A stretch of DNA of 64,000 nt, taken from positions 5,518,001 through 5,582,000 of the forward strand of contig NZ_CP067041.1 of assembly GCF_016599855.1 (NCBI RefSeq), in the 5' to 3' direction. This document shows positions 7,819 to 15,623 of this stretch, one piece after another. A program made the translations under genes and the position numbers. Below the pieces are notes generated by a model that was given only the letters and a program-made list of their open reading frames with translations, ran no database searches and had not been told where the DNA came from. Position 1 is the first letter of the stretch. Each line of letters starts with the position of its first letter. The stretch comes from Bradyrhizobium diazoefficiens (GTDB lineage: Bacteria > Pseudomonadota > Alphaproteobacteria > Rhizobiales > Xanthobacteraceae).

Positions 7819-10800
7819 TGACACCGGCTCCGGTAGGTCAGGGCCGCAAGCCGCTCTCGTCGCGTTCGCCATCCGCTTCCGCGGCATCGTGTTCGCGCTT
7901 TCGGTTGCCCTGCTGGGCTACGGCCTGTTCGCACTTGGCGACGCCAAATACGGGGTCTTTCCCGAATTCGCACCGCCGCAGGTCACGATCCAGACGGAAG
8001 CACCCGGCCTCAGCCCGGAGCATGTCGAGATCCTGGTCACGCAACCGATCGAAACGTCGATCAACGGCCTGGCCGGCGTCGAGAGTCTGCGCTCGTCATC
8101 GATCCAGGGCCTCTCGGTCGTAACCGTCGTCTTCCAGTCGCGCAGCGATATCTATCGGGCGCGCCAATTGGTGACCGAACGTCTAGCGGTCGTGGCCGCG
8201 CGGCTACCGCAAGGCGTTCAGCCGCCGTCGATGACGCCATTGACCCCACTGGCCGGCACGGTGCTGGTCATTGGCCTCACGTCCGACCAGCGTTCGCTGA
8301 TGGATTTGCGCACCATTGCGGACTGGACCGTGGCAAGACGGCTTCTCGCCGTGCAGGGCGTGGCACAAGTCTCGACTTACGGCAAAGATGTCAGGTCTCT
8401 GCAAGTGCAGGTCCGCCCGGACGATCTGATCCGCTTCCGGGTCGGCTTGAATGACGTGCTGGCCGCCGCGCGCAAGGCCACCGGCGTGCGCGGCGCCGGC
8501 TTCATCGATACCGCCAATCAGCGCATCACGCTGCAAACCCAGGGCCAGTCGCTAACGCCTGACCAACTGGCCCGCACCGTGCTTCTGCACGAAGGCGGCG
8601 CAAGCGTGGTTCTCGGCGACGTCGCCACGGTCGCAGCCGCCCCCGAGCCGCCGATCGGGGCCGCTCTCATCGAGGGCGTGCCTGGCATCATGCTCATGAT
8701 CAGCCAGCAATATGGCGCGAATACGCGAGAGGTCACCACACGCGCGGAAGCCGCACTGCAAGAGCTGCGGCCTGGCCTCGAGGCCGACGGAGTCAAGCTT
8801 CATGCAGACATATTTCGCCCGGCCAATTTCATCGATGCGGCGACCGACAACGTCCTCAACGCCCTGTTGATTGGCGGAGCGCTCGTGGTCGTCGTTCTCT
8901 TTCTATTTCTGTTCGACTGGCGCACCTCGATCATCAGTTGCACAGCAATTCCCCTGTCGTTGATAGTGGCCGTGCTCGCACTGCAATGGATGGGTGAAAC
9001 TCTCAACACGATGACTCTGGGAGGCCTCGCAATCGCGATCGGCGAAGTCGTCGATGACGCCGTGATCGGCGTCGAGAACCTCGTACGCCGGCTGCGCGAA
9101 AATCGCCGAACGACGGCGCCGAAAGCCGAAGCTCTCGTCGTTCTGGAGGCTTTCCTCGAGGTGCGTACCGCAGTTGCCTATGCGACGTTCGCGGTGCTGC
9201 TGGTGTTCTTTCCGGTCCTCGCGCTTTCCGGCATTGCCGGCCGTCTGTTCGGCCCCTTGGGCGTCGCCTACATCTTGGCCGTAGTCGCATCGCTTGCGGT
9301 CGCTCTGACGGTGACGCCGGCGCTTTCCATGCTGCTACTCGTCGGGAGAACCGGCGAACAACGCCTGCATGAACCGCTGGCAGCGCGCTGGTCCCGCCGC
9401 TACTATCAGGCCCTGCTGCGTCGTATCGGCCACTTCCCGAAGCTGGTGATGACGGTGGCCGCAACCGTCACGATCGCCGGCGCGGCGATGCTGCCTTTCT
9501 TTGGCGGAACTTTCCTGCCCGATCTGCGGGAAGGCCATTTGATTCTGCACGTCTCGGCAATCCCCGGCACCTCGCTCGACGAATCTCTTCGTATCGGCAA
9601 GCTGATTACAGAGGCGCTCCGACATATCCAGGGTGTCCGCAGGGTAGCGCAGCATGCAGGCCGGGCCGAGGCCGGCATCGACACGGTCGGTCCGCATTCC
9701 AGCGAGTTCGAGGTCGATTTGGAGCCAGGGCTCTCGGGTCAGGCCCAATCCGAAGCAGAAGCGCTCATCAGGGACGCCCTCGCCAAGTTCGCTGGGGTTT
9801 CCTTCTCCAGCAAGACCTATCTGACGGAGCGCGTAGAGGAAACCGTCTCCGGCTTCACCGCGGCGGTGGTCGTCAACATCTACGGGCCCGATCTCGATTC
9901 ACTCGACCGCGCTGCACGCGATGTCGCGCGAGAGCTCGACGAAGTCGGGGGCGCCGCTGACGTGCAGCGACGCACGCCACCCGGTATGCCGCAGGTCGAT
10001 GTGACGCTTCGGCCGGCCGATCTGCAGCGCTGGGGACTCGATGCGGTCGAAGTGCTTGAGCTGGTGCGCACCGCCTATCAGGGCGACATCGTCGGCCAGG
10101 GGTATGAAGGGAATGCCGTCTTCAACATCATCGTGATCCTCGATGCACCTGCCCGCGCCCGGCTCACCCAGATCGGCGACCTGCCGGTGCGCACACCGAG
10201 CGGCGCCTACATTCTGCTCAAGCAGATCGCAGACGTCTATGAAACGTCGGGCCGCTATCAGATCCAGCACCAGAATGCGCAGCGCGTACAGACGGTAACG
10301 GCGAACGTCAGTGGACGCGATCTCGAATCCTTCGTGGCCGCCGCCAAGCGTAAGCTTGCCCGCGAAGTCAAACTTCCACCCGGCACGCACGTTGAATTTG
10401 CGGGAGCGGCCGAGGCTCAAGCCCGGTCGCGGCGCGATCTCATCGTCAATGCTTTGCTGGCAGGGACGGGCATCATCGTTCTGCTCTCGATGGTTACCGG
10501 CCATTGGCGAAATCTGTTGCTGGTGATGATCAATCTACCGTTTGCATTGGTCGGTGGCGTGCTCGCACTCGCATTGACGGGCGGTCTGCTTTCGCTCGGA
10601 TCGATGGTCGGCTTCGTCACGCTGTTCGGAATCACGCTGCGGAACTCGATCCTTATGGTTTCCCACTACGAACACCTCGTCCTCATCGATGGTCGTGTAT
10701 GGGGACCCGAAACTGCGATCGAGGGTGCGGCGGATCGTCTTGTCCCGATCCTGATGACGTCTCTCGTGACCGGCTTAGGATTGCTGCCGCTCGCCATCGG

Positions 10801-10942
10801 CGCAGGCGAGCCAGGTCGTGAAATCGAGGGCCCGATGGCGATCGTCATCCTTGGAGGCCTCATGACCTCGATGGCACTTAGTCTGCTGGTCCTGCCCACA
10901 CTTGCGCTTCGCTACGCGCATTTCAAGGTTCGCGCTGAGTGA
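7808..10942 (+). CDS. RND efflux pump, CusA/CzcA-like (HME-type) permease
   Basis: A 1044-residue inner-membrane proton-driven efflux pump with the duplicated architecture of the RND family: TM1 near residues 27-46, a large periplasmic loop, TM2-7 around 340-560, a second loop, and a C-terminal TM block. The TM4 relay region reads AIAIGEVVDDAVIGVENLVR. Compared with CzcA (DFGIIVDGAVVIVE), the first relay Asp is Ala while the second Asp and the Glu are kept. Sequence type points to heavy-metal or other cation export. Because it sits between lanthanide-related genes, export of a metal is a reasonable guess, but substrate specificity cannot be read off. Confidence 0.85.
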   Translation: MTIDDTGSGRSGPQAALVAFAIRFRGIVFALSVALLGYGLFALGDAKYGVFPEFAPPQVTIQTEAPGLSPEHVEILVTQPIETSINGLAGVESLRSSSIQGLSVVTVVFQSRSDIYRARQLVTERLAVVAARLPQGVQPPSMTPLTPLAGTVLVIGLTSDQRSLMDLRTIADWTVARRLLAVQGVAQVSTYGKDVRSLQVQVRPDDLIRFRVGLNDVLAAARKATGVRGAGFIDTANQRITLQTQGQSLTPDQLARTVLLHEGGASVVLGDVATVAAAPEPPIGAALIEGVPGIMLMISQQYGANTREVTTRAEAALQELRPGLEADGVKLHADIFRPANFIDAATDNVLNALLIGGALVVVVLFLFLFDWRTSIISCTAIPLSLIVAVLALQWMGETLNTMTLGGLAIAIGEVVDDAVIGVENLVRRLRENRRTTAPKAEALVVLEAFLEVRTAVAYATFAVLLVFFPVLALSGIAGRLFGPLGVAYILAVVASLAVALTVTPALSMLLLVGRTGEQRLHEPLAARWSRRYYQALLRRIGHFPKLVMTVAATVTIAGAAMLPFFGGTFLPDLREGHLILHVSAIPGTSLDESLRIGKLITEALRHIQGVRRVAQHAGRAEAGIDTVGPHSSEFEVDLEPGLSGQAQSEAEALIRDALAKFAGVSFSSKTYLTERVEETVSGFTAAVVVNIYGPDLDSLDRAARDVARELDEVGGAADVQRRTPPGMPQVDVTLRPADLQRWGLDAVEVLELVRTAYQGDIVGQGYEGNAVFNIIVILDAPARARLTQIGDLPVRTPSGAYILLKQIADVYETSGRYQIQHQNAQRVQTVTANVSGRDLESFVAAAKRKLAREVKLPPGTHVEFAGAAEAQARSRRDLIVNALLAGTGIIVLLSMVTGHWRNLLLVMINLPFALVGGVLALALTGGLLSLGSMVGFVTLFGITLRNSILMVSHYEHLVLIDGRVWGPETAIEGAADRLVPILMTSLVTGLGLLPLAIGAGEPGREIEGPMAIVILGGLMTSMALSLLVLPTLALRYAHFKVRAE

Positions 10943-11110
10943 ACGCACATCCGCGTTGCGGCCTCAACCGGGTTGCTAAGAAACGGCAGCAACGCCGGGC
11001 AGGCGGCGCACGACAACGCACAAGCTGGCAGTTGAGATTTCGGGCGTTGCTCGATTGGCCATCGTGGCACGACATTAGGAAGCCAAATGAACGGCGCTGA
11101 CGCCAAAACA
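10943..11110. other. Intergenic stretch between RND pump and pqqA terminator
   Basis: I see no coding sequence here. It is the space between the rightward pump gene and the leftward pqqA, ending at the hairpin at 11111. Confidence 0.5.
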
Positions 11111-11152
11111 CTGCCGCGGCTTCGATGGCATCTGCTATCGAAGCCGCGGCAG
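11111..11152. terminator. Strong bidirectional hairpin terminator downstream of pqqA
   Basis: A perfect 16-bp inverted repeat, CTGCCGCGGCTTCGAT at 11111-11126 and its complement at 11137-11152, with a 10-nt loop. Read leftwards, the stem is followed by TGTTTTGG, a short T-rich tail. It lies 10 bp past the stop codon of pqqA and also downstream of the convergent RND operon, so it probably ends transcription from both sides. Confidence 0.8.
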
Positions 11153-11162
11153 GTCGTCGGTC

Positions 11163-11243
11163 TTACTTGCGCGCAGCGCAGGCGTACATGTTGATTTCCA
11201 TGCCGACCGGCACTTCCACGATCTTCGGAGCTTTCCAGGCCAT
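11163..11243 (-). CDS. pqqA: PqqA, coenzyme PQQ precursor peptide (orphan copy)
   Basis: A 26-codon gene encoding MAWKAPKIVEVPVGMEINMY followed by ACAARK. It has the hallmark of PqqA: Glu16 and Tyr20 in E-x3-Y spacing, the two residues that the radical-SAM enzyme PqqE cross-links to build PQQ. A GGGAG ribosome site precedes the ATG. The peptide is the substrate of PqqBCDE, none of which is encoded nearby; the gene is monocistronic and closed by its own hairpin. Placing it between the RND pump and lanM, close to two PQQ dehydrogenases, suggests extra precursor supply when those enzymes are induced. Confidence 0.93.
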   Translation of the reverse strand: MAWKAPKIVEVPVGMEINMYACAARK

Positions 11244-11374
11244 TCGGGTCTCCCAAGTATTGAGCGCGACATCGCGCCGGGCAAAAGCTAGGGCTGCGCC
11301 CTATACAGTTCAAGCCTCGATTCGAACGCCGAGCGAGTGCGCGCCGAATCTTCGCGGCTGCATTTCTCTCTCGG

Positions 11375-11399
11375 GCAAAGCCAGTTCTCTCTTGGTCAA
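11375..11399 (+). promoter_or_regulatory. 25-bp element shared with the xoxF upstream region
   Basis: GCAAAGC-CA-GTTC-T-CTCTTGG-T-CAA here matches GCAAAGC-GG-GTTC-A-CTCTTGG-G-CAA at 16863-16887 in 21 of 25 positions. It lies about 130 bp upstream of the pqqA start codon and reads in the opposite direction to pqqA. It could be a binding site for a regulator common to pqqA and xoxF. The bases were compared by eye only. Confidence 0.4.
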
Positions 11400-11444
11400 A
11401 CGCGACCTGCGGGAAGCATCTTTGCGCGCGATGCCGCGACGCCG

Positions 11445-11768
11445 TCAGCAGCCCTTGTCGGCTGCCATCTCATTCGGCTTGGCGCCTTCGGCGCGCTGGG
11501 CCGCCGTCGGCTGGCTTTGCATCTGACGCTGCGCGTCCTCGGACGATGCCGGTGTTTCGCCGCTCGCGCGATTCATCGTGCTGGTCGGCGGGTGCTCGGC
11601 GGTGTTGCCTGCCGCGTCGGGTGAATGGGACTGCGCCGAGCCCACCGTAACGGGACCAGAGCCAGCATCTTTGTCGCTGGCGGCCCTGCCGGAGTTGCAT
11701 GGACCCGCGAAGGCTGTGCTGGCGCTCAATGTCAGGATTGCGCACCCAATAAGAATGGATCGTTTCAT
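11445..11768 (-). CDS. Secreted hypothetical protein
   Basis: A 107-residue protein with a clear signal peptide (MKRSILIGCAILTLSASTAF, cleavage near AFAG-P). The mature part is low in hydrophobic residues and rich in Ser, Ala, Gln, Thr and Glu, and therefore probably disordered, with two further cysteines (PCNSG and the C-terminal GC). I recall related Bradyrhizobium proteins starting MKRSIL...AFAGPC. It lies upstream of pqqA and downstream of lanM on the same strand, with about 120 bp to lanM. No function can be assigned. Confidence 0.65.
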   Translation of the reverse strand: MKRSILIGCAILTLSASTAFAGPCNSGRAASDKDAGSGPVTVGSAQSHSPDAAGNTAEHPPTSTMNRASGETPASSEDAQRQMQSQPTAAQRAEGAKPNEMAADKGC

Positions 11769-11890
11769 CTCCTCGTCTCCTTATCCTTCCCGTCGCGCGA
11801 CCCAGCGCCGGGATGTTGAGGAGAATAGGTCGAATTGGCCGATGTTCCGAATTTCCGCGCAGAATTCCCGTGCCGCTCGTGGCAGCCAGC

Positions 11891-12283
11891 TTATCGCAGC
11901 AGCCGCAGCAGTGCCCGCCCCGCCCGCGAATTCAGCTCCTTCGCATCCAGCGTTCCGTCCTTGTCAGGATTCGCCGCGTTGAAGCGCTGCTCCACCACCG
12001 CAAGATATTCGTCGAGCGTCAACGTTCCGTCGTGATCAGGGTCCACAGCGGCGAGTTCTTTCGCCGTCAATCGTCCGCGCAATTCGCGCGCGTCCAATGT
12101 GCCGTCATGGTCAGGATCGAGCTTTGCAAACAATGCAGCTGCCGCCTTCTTCACTTCGGCAAGATCGAGCGTGCCGTCGTTGTCGGTGTCGAACATCTTG
12201 ACGGCGCTTCCGGAGGCCGACCAGGCCGGCCCCGCCAGCAACGCAATCGTGAGCGCAAGCGCAACTGAGCGACGCGATATCAT
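11891..12283 (-). CDS. lanM: Lanmodulin-like periplasmic lanthanide-binding protein (four EF-hands)
   Basis: 130 residues: a signal peptide to about residue 23 (AWSA), then four EF-hand loops at 32-43 (DTDNDGTLDLAE), 56-67 (DPDHDGTLDARE), 81-92 (DPDHDGTLTLDE) and 105-116 (NPDKDGTLDAKE). Three features set lanmodulin apart from calmodulin-like proteins: Pro at loop position 2, Asn-Pro opening EF4, and only 24-25 residues from loop to loop. All are present, and the tail (AGRALLRLLR) resembles the lanmodulin C-terminus. EF1 has Thr in place of Pro, and EF3 has Thr in place of Asp at position 9. Lanmodulin binds lanthanides with picomolar affinity in the periplasm of methylotrophs. The gene is divergent from a D-Y-D type PQQ dehydrogenase. 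An upstream extension of the frame is unlikely because the signal peptide begins at MISRRSVALA. Confidence 0.9.
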   Translation of the reverse strand: MISRRSVALALTIALLAGPAWSASGSAVKMFDTDNDGTLDLAEVKKAAAALFAKLDPDHDGTLDARELRGRLTAKELAAVDPDHDGTLTLDEYLAVVEQRFNAANPDKDGTLDAKELNSRAGRALLRLLR

Positions 12284-12628
12284 TTGAGGCCTCCCTGACC
12301 AACTGCCCCGATTCGAACGGGGATCGAATGACATAAATCCCCAAGCAGGTCCCGGTTTCAAGTCCGGAAGTGCAGCTTGCGCACCGCACAATTCGCCGAT
12401 CCCGGCCGGGCCCGCGCGCCACAGCCGATCGCCGGCCTGAATCATGCCGCGGAATTTTTTCAGCGCCTGCGCGCAAGTGAGAACGGATTGTCAGGTTTCC
12501 GTCAGGTGACTGGCATGCAGCGTCCAACATATCGGCACAACCGTTTCGACTTTCGTATTGACGCGTTTTGTTTTCCGACGGAGTGTTGTTCCTGCAGCGC
12601 CAAAAGGCGCGCATATTGGGAGGAACGG
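12284..12628. promoter_or_regulatory. Divergent control region between lanM and the PQQ alcohol dehydrogenase
   Basis: 345 bp without a gene. It must hold the promoters of lanM (leftwards) and of the PQQ-ADH operon (rightwards). Two direct copies of TCAGGT start at 12491 and 12502, 11 bp apart, i.e. one helical turn, a spacing typical of activator half-sites. A TTGACG at 12558-12563 could be a -35 box for the rightward operon, but no good -10 is visible. The PQQ-ADH gene has a GGGAGGAACGG ribosome site. Confidence 0.45.
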
Positions 12629-14293
12629 ATGAAACGTTTTGCGATGGCCGCGAGCCTCGTCATATCCGCATGCTCGGTTGCGAGCGCACAGACGACCGAT
12701 CAGCTGGTCAAGGGCGCAACCGATACGTCGAACGTTCTGAACTACGGGATGGGCTACAATCTCCAGCGCTTCTCGACGCTGAACCAGATCAACAAGGATA
12801 CCATCAAGAATCTCGTCCCGGTCTGGAATTATTCCTTCAACGACGATCGCAGCGAGGAATCGCAGCCGCTGGTGTACCAGGGCGTGATCTACGTGACCTC
12901 TCACAACGCGACCATGGCGGTCGACGCCAAGACCGGCAAGCAGATCTGGAAATCCAAGATCGAATATCCCGCCGAGACGCCGCGCATCGTCTGCTGCGGC
13001 ATCATCAACCGCGGCGCCGCGCTGTTCGACGGCAAGTTGTTCCGGACCACACTCGACGCCAACGTGATCGCGCTTGACGCCAAGAACGGCAAGGAGCTGT
13101 GGCGGCAGAAGGCGGCCGATATCAAGGAAGGCTATTCGATGACGGTGGCGCCGCTGGTCGCCGACGGGGTCGTCATCACCGGCATCTCCGGCGCCGAGTT
13201 CGGCACCCGCGGCTTCATCGACGGCTGGGATCCGGCGACAGGTAAGCATCTTTGGCGCACCCATTCGGTCCCCTCACCGGACGAGCCCGGCGGCGACACC
13301 TGGAAGGGCGACACCTGGAAGCTCGGCGGCGGCTCGACCTGGATCACGGGCTCCTATGATCCCGAGTTGAACACGGTCTATTGGGGCATCGGCAATCCCG
13401 GCCCGTTCAATGCGGCCGTGCGCCCGGGCGACAATCTCTACACCTGCTCCGTGCTGGCGATGGATCCCAAGACCGGCAAGATCAAGTGGCACTACCAGTT
13501 CTCGCCGAACAATCCGTTCGATTATGACGCGGTGGCCGAGATGGTCCTCGCCGACATGAACGTCGAGGGCAAGCCGACCAAGGTGCTGATGGATGCCAAC
13601 CGCAACGGCTTCTTCTACGTGCTCGACCGCACCAATGGAAAGCTGCTCGCGGCCAATCCTTACGTGAAGGTGAACTGGGCAACCGGCATCGATATGAAGA
13701 GCGGACGTCCGATGGAGACTGACGTCAGCAAGGATGCGCGGGAGGGCAAGAAGGTCGTCGTCTTCCCATCGCTGCTCGGCGGCAAGAACTGGGAGCCGAT
13801 GTCCTTCAACCCGCAGACCGGGCTCGCCTACGCCAACACGCTGGCGTTCGGCGGTCACTACAAGACGGAGCCAGCGGCCTACAAAGCAGGCGAATGGTAT
13901 CTCGGCATGGACCTGACTGACCTTTGGGAATGGGGCACCGGACCGCGCGGCCATCTCAAGGCCATCGATCCCATGACCGGCAAGGCCAAGTGGGAGGCGC
14001 CCGTCGACATCCCGCGCTTCTCCGGCGTGCTGTCGACCGCAGGCGGCGTCGTGTTCACCGGCGCGCTGACCGGAGAGTTCGAAGCGTTCGACGCCGACAG
14101 CGGCAAGAAGCTCTGGCAGTTCCAGACCGGCTCGGGCATCGAGGGACAACCGATCACATGGCAGCAGGACGGTGTACAATATGTCGCCGTGACCAGCGGC
14201 TATGGCGGCGTCTACTCGATCTTCTCAGGTGACGAACGGCTTGCGAGCGTGCCGGCCGGCGGCTCGCTGTGGGTCTTTGCGGTCAAGCAATAA
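12629..14293 (+). CDS. PQQ-dependent alcohol dehydrogenase with lanthanide-type active site
   Basis: A 554-residue periplasmic quinoprotein with an eight-bladed propeller. The signal peptide ends ASA-Q (residue 20). Seen in the sequence: the vicinal disulfide Cys122-Cys123 (VCCGIINRG), metal-binding Glu190 (SGAEFG), Asn256 (GIGNPG) and the catalytic Asp298, with a second Asp at 300 (FDYDAVAE). The extra Asp two residues after the catalytic one is the known mark of lanthanide-dependent enzymes (XoxF, ExaF/PedH); calcium enzymes usually have Ala or Ser there. It is about 45 residues shorter than XoxF and clearly paralogous to it. It forms an operon with a c-type cytochrome and a XoxJ-like protein. 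It oxidises an alcohol or aldehyde; the substrate is not predictable. Confidence 0.86.
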   Translation: MKRFAMAASLVISACSVASAQTTDQLVKGATDTSNVLNYGMGYNLQRFSTLNQINKDTIKNLVPVWNYSFNDDRSEESQPLVYQGVIYVTSHNATMAVDAKTGKQIWKSKIEYPAETPRIVCCGIINRGAALFDGKLFRTTLDANVIALDAKNGKELWRQKAADIKEGYSMTVAPLVADGVVITGISGAEFGTRGFIDGWDPATGKHLWRTHSVPSPDEPGGDTWKGDTWKLGGGSTWITGSYDPELNTVYWGIGNPGPFNAAVRPGDNLYTCSVLAMDPKTGKIKWHYQFSPNNPFDYDAVAEMVLADMNVEGKPTKVLMDANRNGFFYVLDRTNGKLLAANPYVKVNWATGIDMKSGRPMETDVSKDAREGKKVVVFPSLLGGKNWEPMSFNPQTGLAYANTLAFGGHYKTEPAAYKAGEWYLGMDLTDLWEWGTGPRGHLKAIDPMTGKAKWEAPVDIPRFSGVLSTAGGVVFTGALTGEFEAFDADSGKKLWQFQTGSGIEGQPITWQQDGVQYVAVTSGYGGVYSIFSGDERLASVPAGGSLWVFAVKQ

Positions 14294-14300
14294 CCCCGCG

Positions 14301-14657
14301 ATGCTAAGAGAAGTATCTCACAAGACGGTGGCGATCTCCGCCACCGCCCTGGTGCTGACGGTCGCGCTTGCGGCGACCGTCGGTACCGCCGACGAGGCAA
14401 CTGGCAATCCCGTGCAGGCGCAGATCGACCATGGCAAGTCGACCTATGCTTCGAAATGCTCGCACTGCCACGGCCCCAATCTGATGAACTCCGGCACTAT
14501 CACGCCGGACCTGCGCACCTTCCCCGACGACAAGACGCGCTTTGTCACCACGGTGAAGAACGGCAAGAACAACAAGATGCCGCCCTGGGGTGATGTTTTG
14601 AGTGACGACGAGATCGGCAATCTCTGGGCCTTCATTTCGAGCCGGAGGAAGCCATGA
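14301..14657 (+). CDS. c-type cytochrome, electron acceptor of the adjacent PQQ dehydrogenase
   Basis: A 118-residue secreted monoheme cytochrome. After the signal peptide (about 1-30), the haem motif CSHCH lies near residues 52-56, and the axial Met is probably in NKMPPWG near 94. It begins 7 bp after the dehydrogenase stop codon and its stop overlaps the next gene's start (ATGA). By analogy with XoxG/MxaG it would take electrons from the dehydrogenase and pass them to the respiratory chain. A GTG or ATG further upstream would overlap the dehydrogenase, so ATG 14301 is preferred. Confidence 0.85.
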   Translation: MLREVSHKTVAISATALVLTVALAATVGTADEATGNPVQAQIDHGKSTYASKCSHCHGPNLMNSGTITPDLRTFPDDKTRFVTTVKNGKNNKMPPWGDVLSDDEIGNLWAFISSRRKP

Positions 14658-15580
14658 ATCGTCGGCTGGGAGCACTCGGTCTCGCCGCGATCCTCACTGC
14701 TCCGGCAACCGCGGCTTGGGCGGCTGATCCCCTCAGCATCTGCCTTGACGAGGACCGCCCACCGCTCTCGGCACATCATAAAGGCAAGCCGGACTCGGGC
14801 TTCGACGTGCTGCTGGCACAGGCAATCGCGGAGCGGATGGGGCGGCCGCTGAGGATCCAGTGGTTCGAGAGCAAGCTCGACGAGGATTCAAGCCCGCAGC
14901 TTGAGGCCAATGCGCTGCTCTCCGACGGCCGCTGCTCCCTAGTCGGCGGCTACGCACTGACCAGAGATTCACTCGTCGTCCCCGGCATGAAGACGGCACG
15001 CTTGCCGGATTTCACCGGGGCTACCCGCGACGACCGTCGCCGCCGCGTCACACTCGGCGTGCTCGCGCCGAGCCGGCCTTACGTCTATTCGCCGATCACC
15101 ATCGTGCTCGGGCCGAAGGCGCGCGAGCGCAAGATCGGCAACATTGGCGATCTCGCCGGCCTCCGCCTCGCGATCGAAAGCGGATCACTGGGCGATGCCA
15201 TCCTGATGACGTTCGACAAGGGACGGCTGATCGACAACGTCACCCACCTCGTCCCCGGCCGCGACGATCTCCTGGGCGCGCTGGAGCGAAGCGAATACGA
15301 TGCGACGCTGATCGACCTCGCCCGCTTCGACGCGCACCGCGTCGCGCATCCCGATACGGCGATCACCGCGTCTGGCTACTATTATCCGATCGGCGCCAAT
15401 CGCGGCTATGTCGGGCTCGCCAGCGATCCTGCATTGATCGAGGCCATCAACAACGCGCTCGGAGAGCTCACAGCCGAAGGCAAGATCGCAGAATTCGGCA
15501 AGCGGGCCGGCCTCACCTATCTGCCGCCGCGCGAGCCTGCGATCCTCGGGGACGTGTGGAGGGAGATCATTCAGCGGTGA
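14654..15580 (+). CDS. XoxJ/MxaJ-like periplasmic binding protein of the PQQ-ADH operon
   Basis: A 308-residue secreted protein with a signal peptide ending AAWAAD, followed by PLSICLDEDRPPLSAHHKGK. It has the type II periplasmic binding fold (SBP_bac_3-like) with a DLAGLRLAIESGSLGD hinge. Together with the preceding dehydrogenase and cytochrome it completes the dehydrogenase-cytochrome-J triad seen in mxaFJG/xoxFGJ loci. It is only distantly similar to the first XoxJ-like protein (154-1035), so the two probably serve different dehydrogenases. Confidence 0.78.
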   Translation: MNRRLGALGLAAILTAPATAAWAADPLSICLDEDRPPLSAHHKGKPDSGFDVLLAQAIAERMGRPLRIQWFESKLDEDSSPQLEANALLSDGRCSLVGGYALTRDSLVVPGMKTARLPDFTGATRDDRRRRVTLGVLAPSRPYVYSPITIVLGPKARERKIGNIGDLAGLRLAIESGSLGDAILMTFDKGRLIDNVTHLVPGRDDLLGALERSEYDATLIDLARFDAHRVAHPDTAITASGYYYPIGANRGYVGLASDPALIEAINNALGELTAEGKIAEFGKRAGLTYLPPREPAILGDVWREIIQR

Positions 15581-15583
15581 GGT

Positions 15584-15615
15584 GGTTGCGTGCTGGGATT
15601 GCGCAGCAAGCAACC
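15584..15615. terminator. Imperfect hairpin between convergent genes
   Basis: GGTTGC (15584-15589) pairs with GCAACC (15610-15615), and an inner GCTG pairs with CAGC. It sits in the 43-bp gap between the convergent XoxJ-like and AraC-type genes, where a bidirectional terminator is expected. There is no T-run, so this is a tentative call. Confidence 0.35.
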
Positions 15616-15623
15616 CCTGCCGC

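Noticed and set aside
11891..12283. Ordinary calcium EF-hand protein (calerythrin or calmodulin-like)
   Set aside because: Loop-to-loop spacing of 24-25 residues, Pro at position 2, Asn-Pro in EF4 and the signal peptide fit lanmodulin much better.
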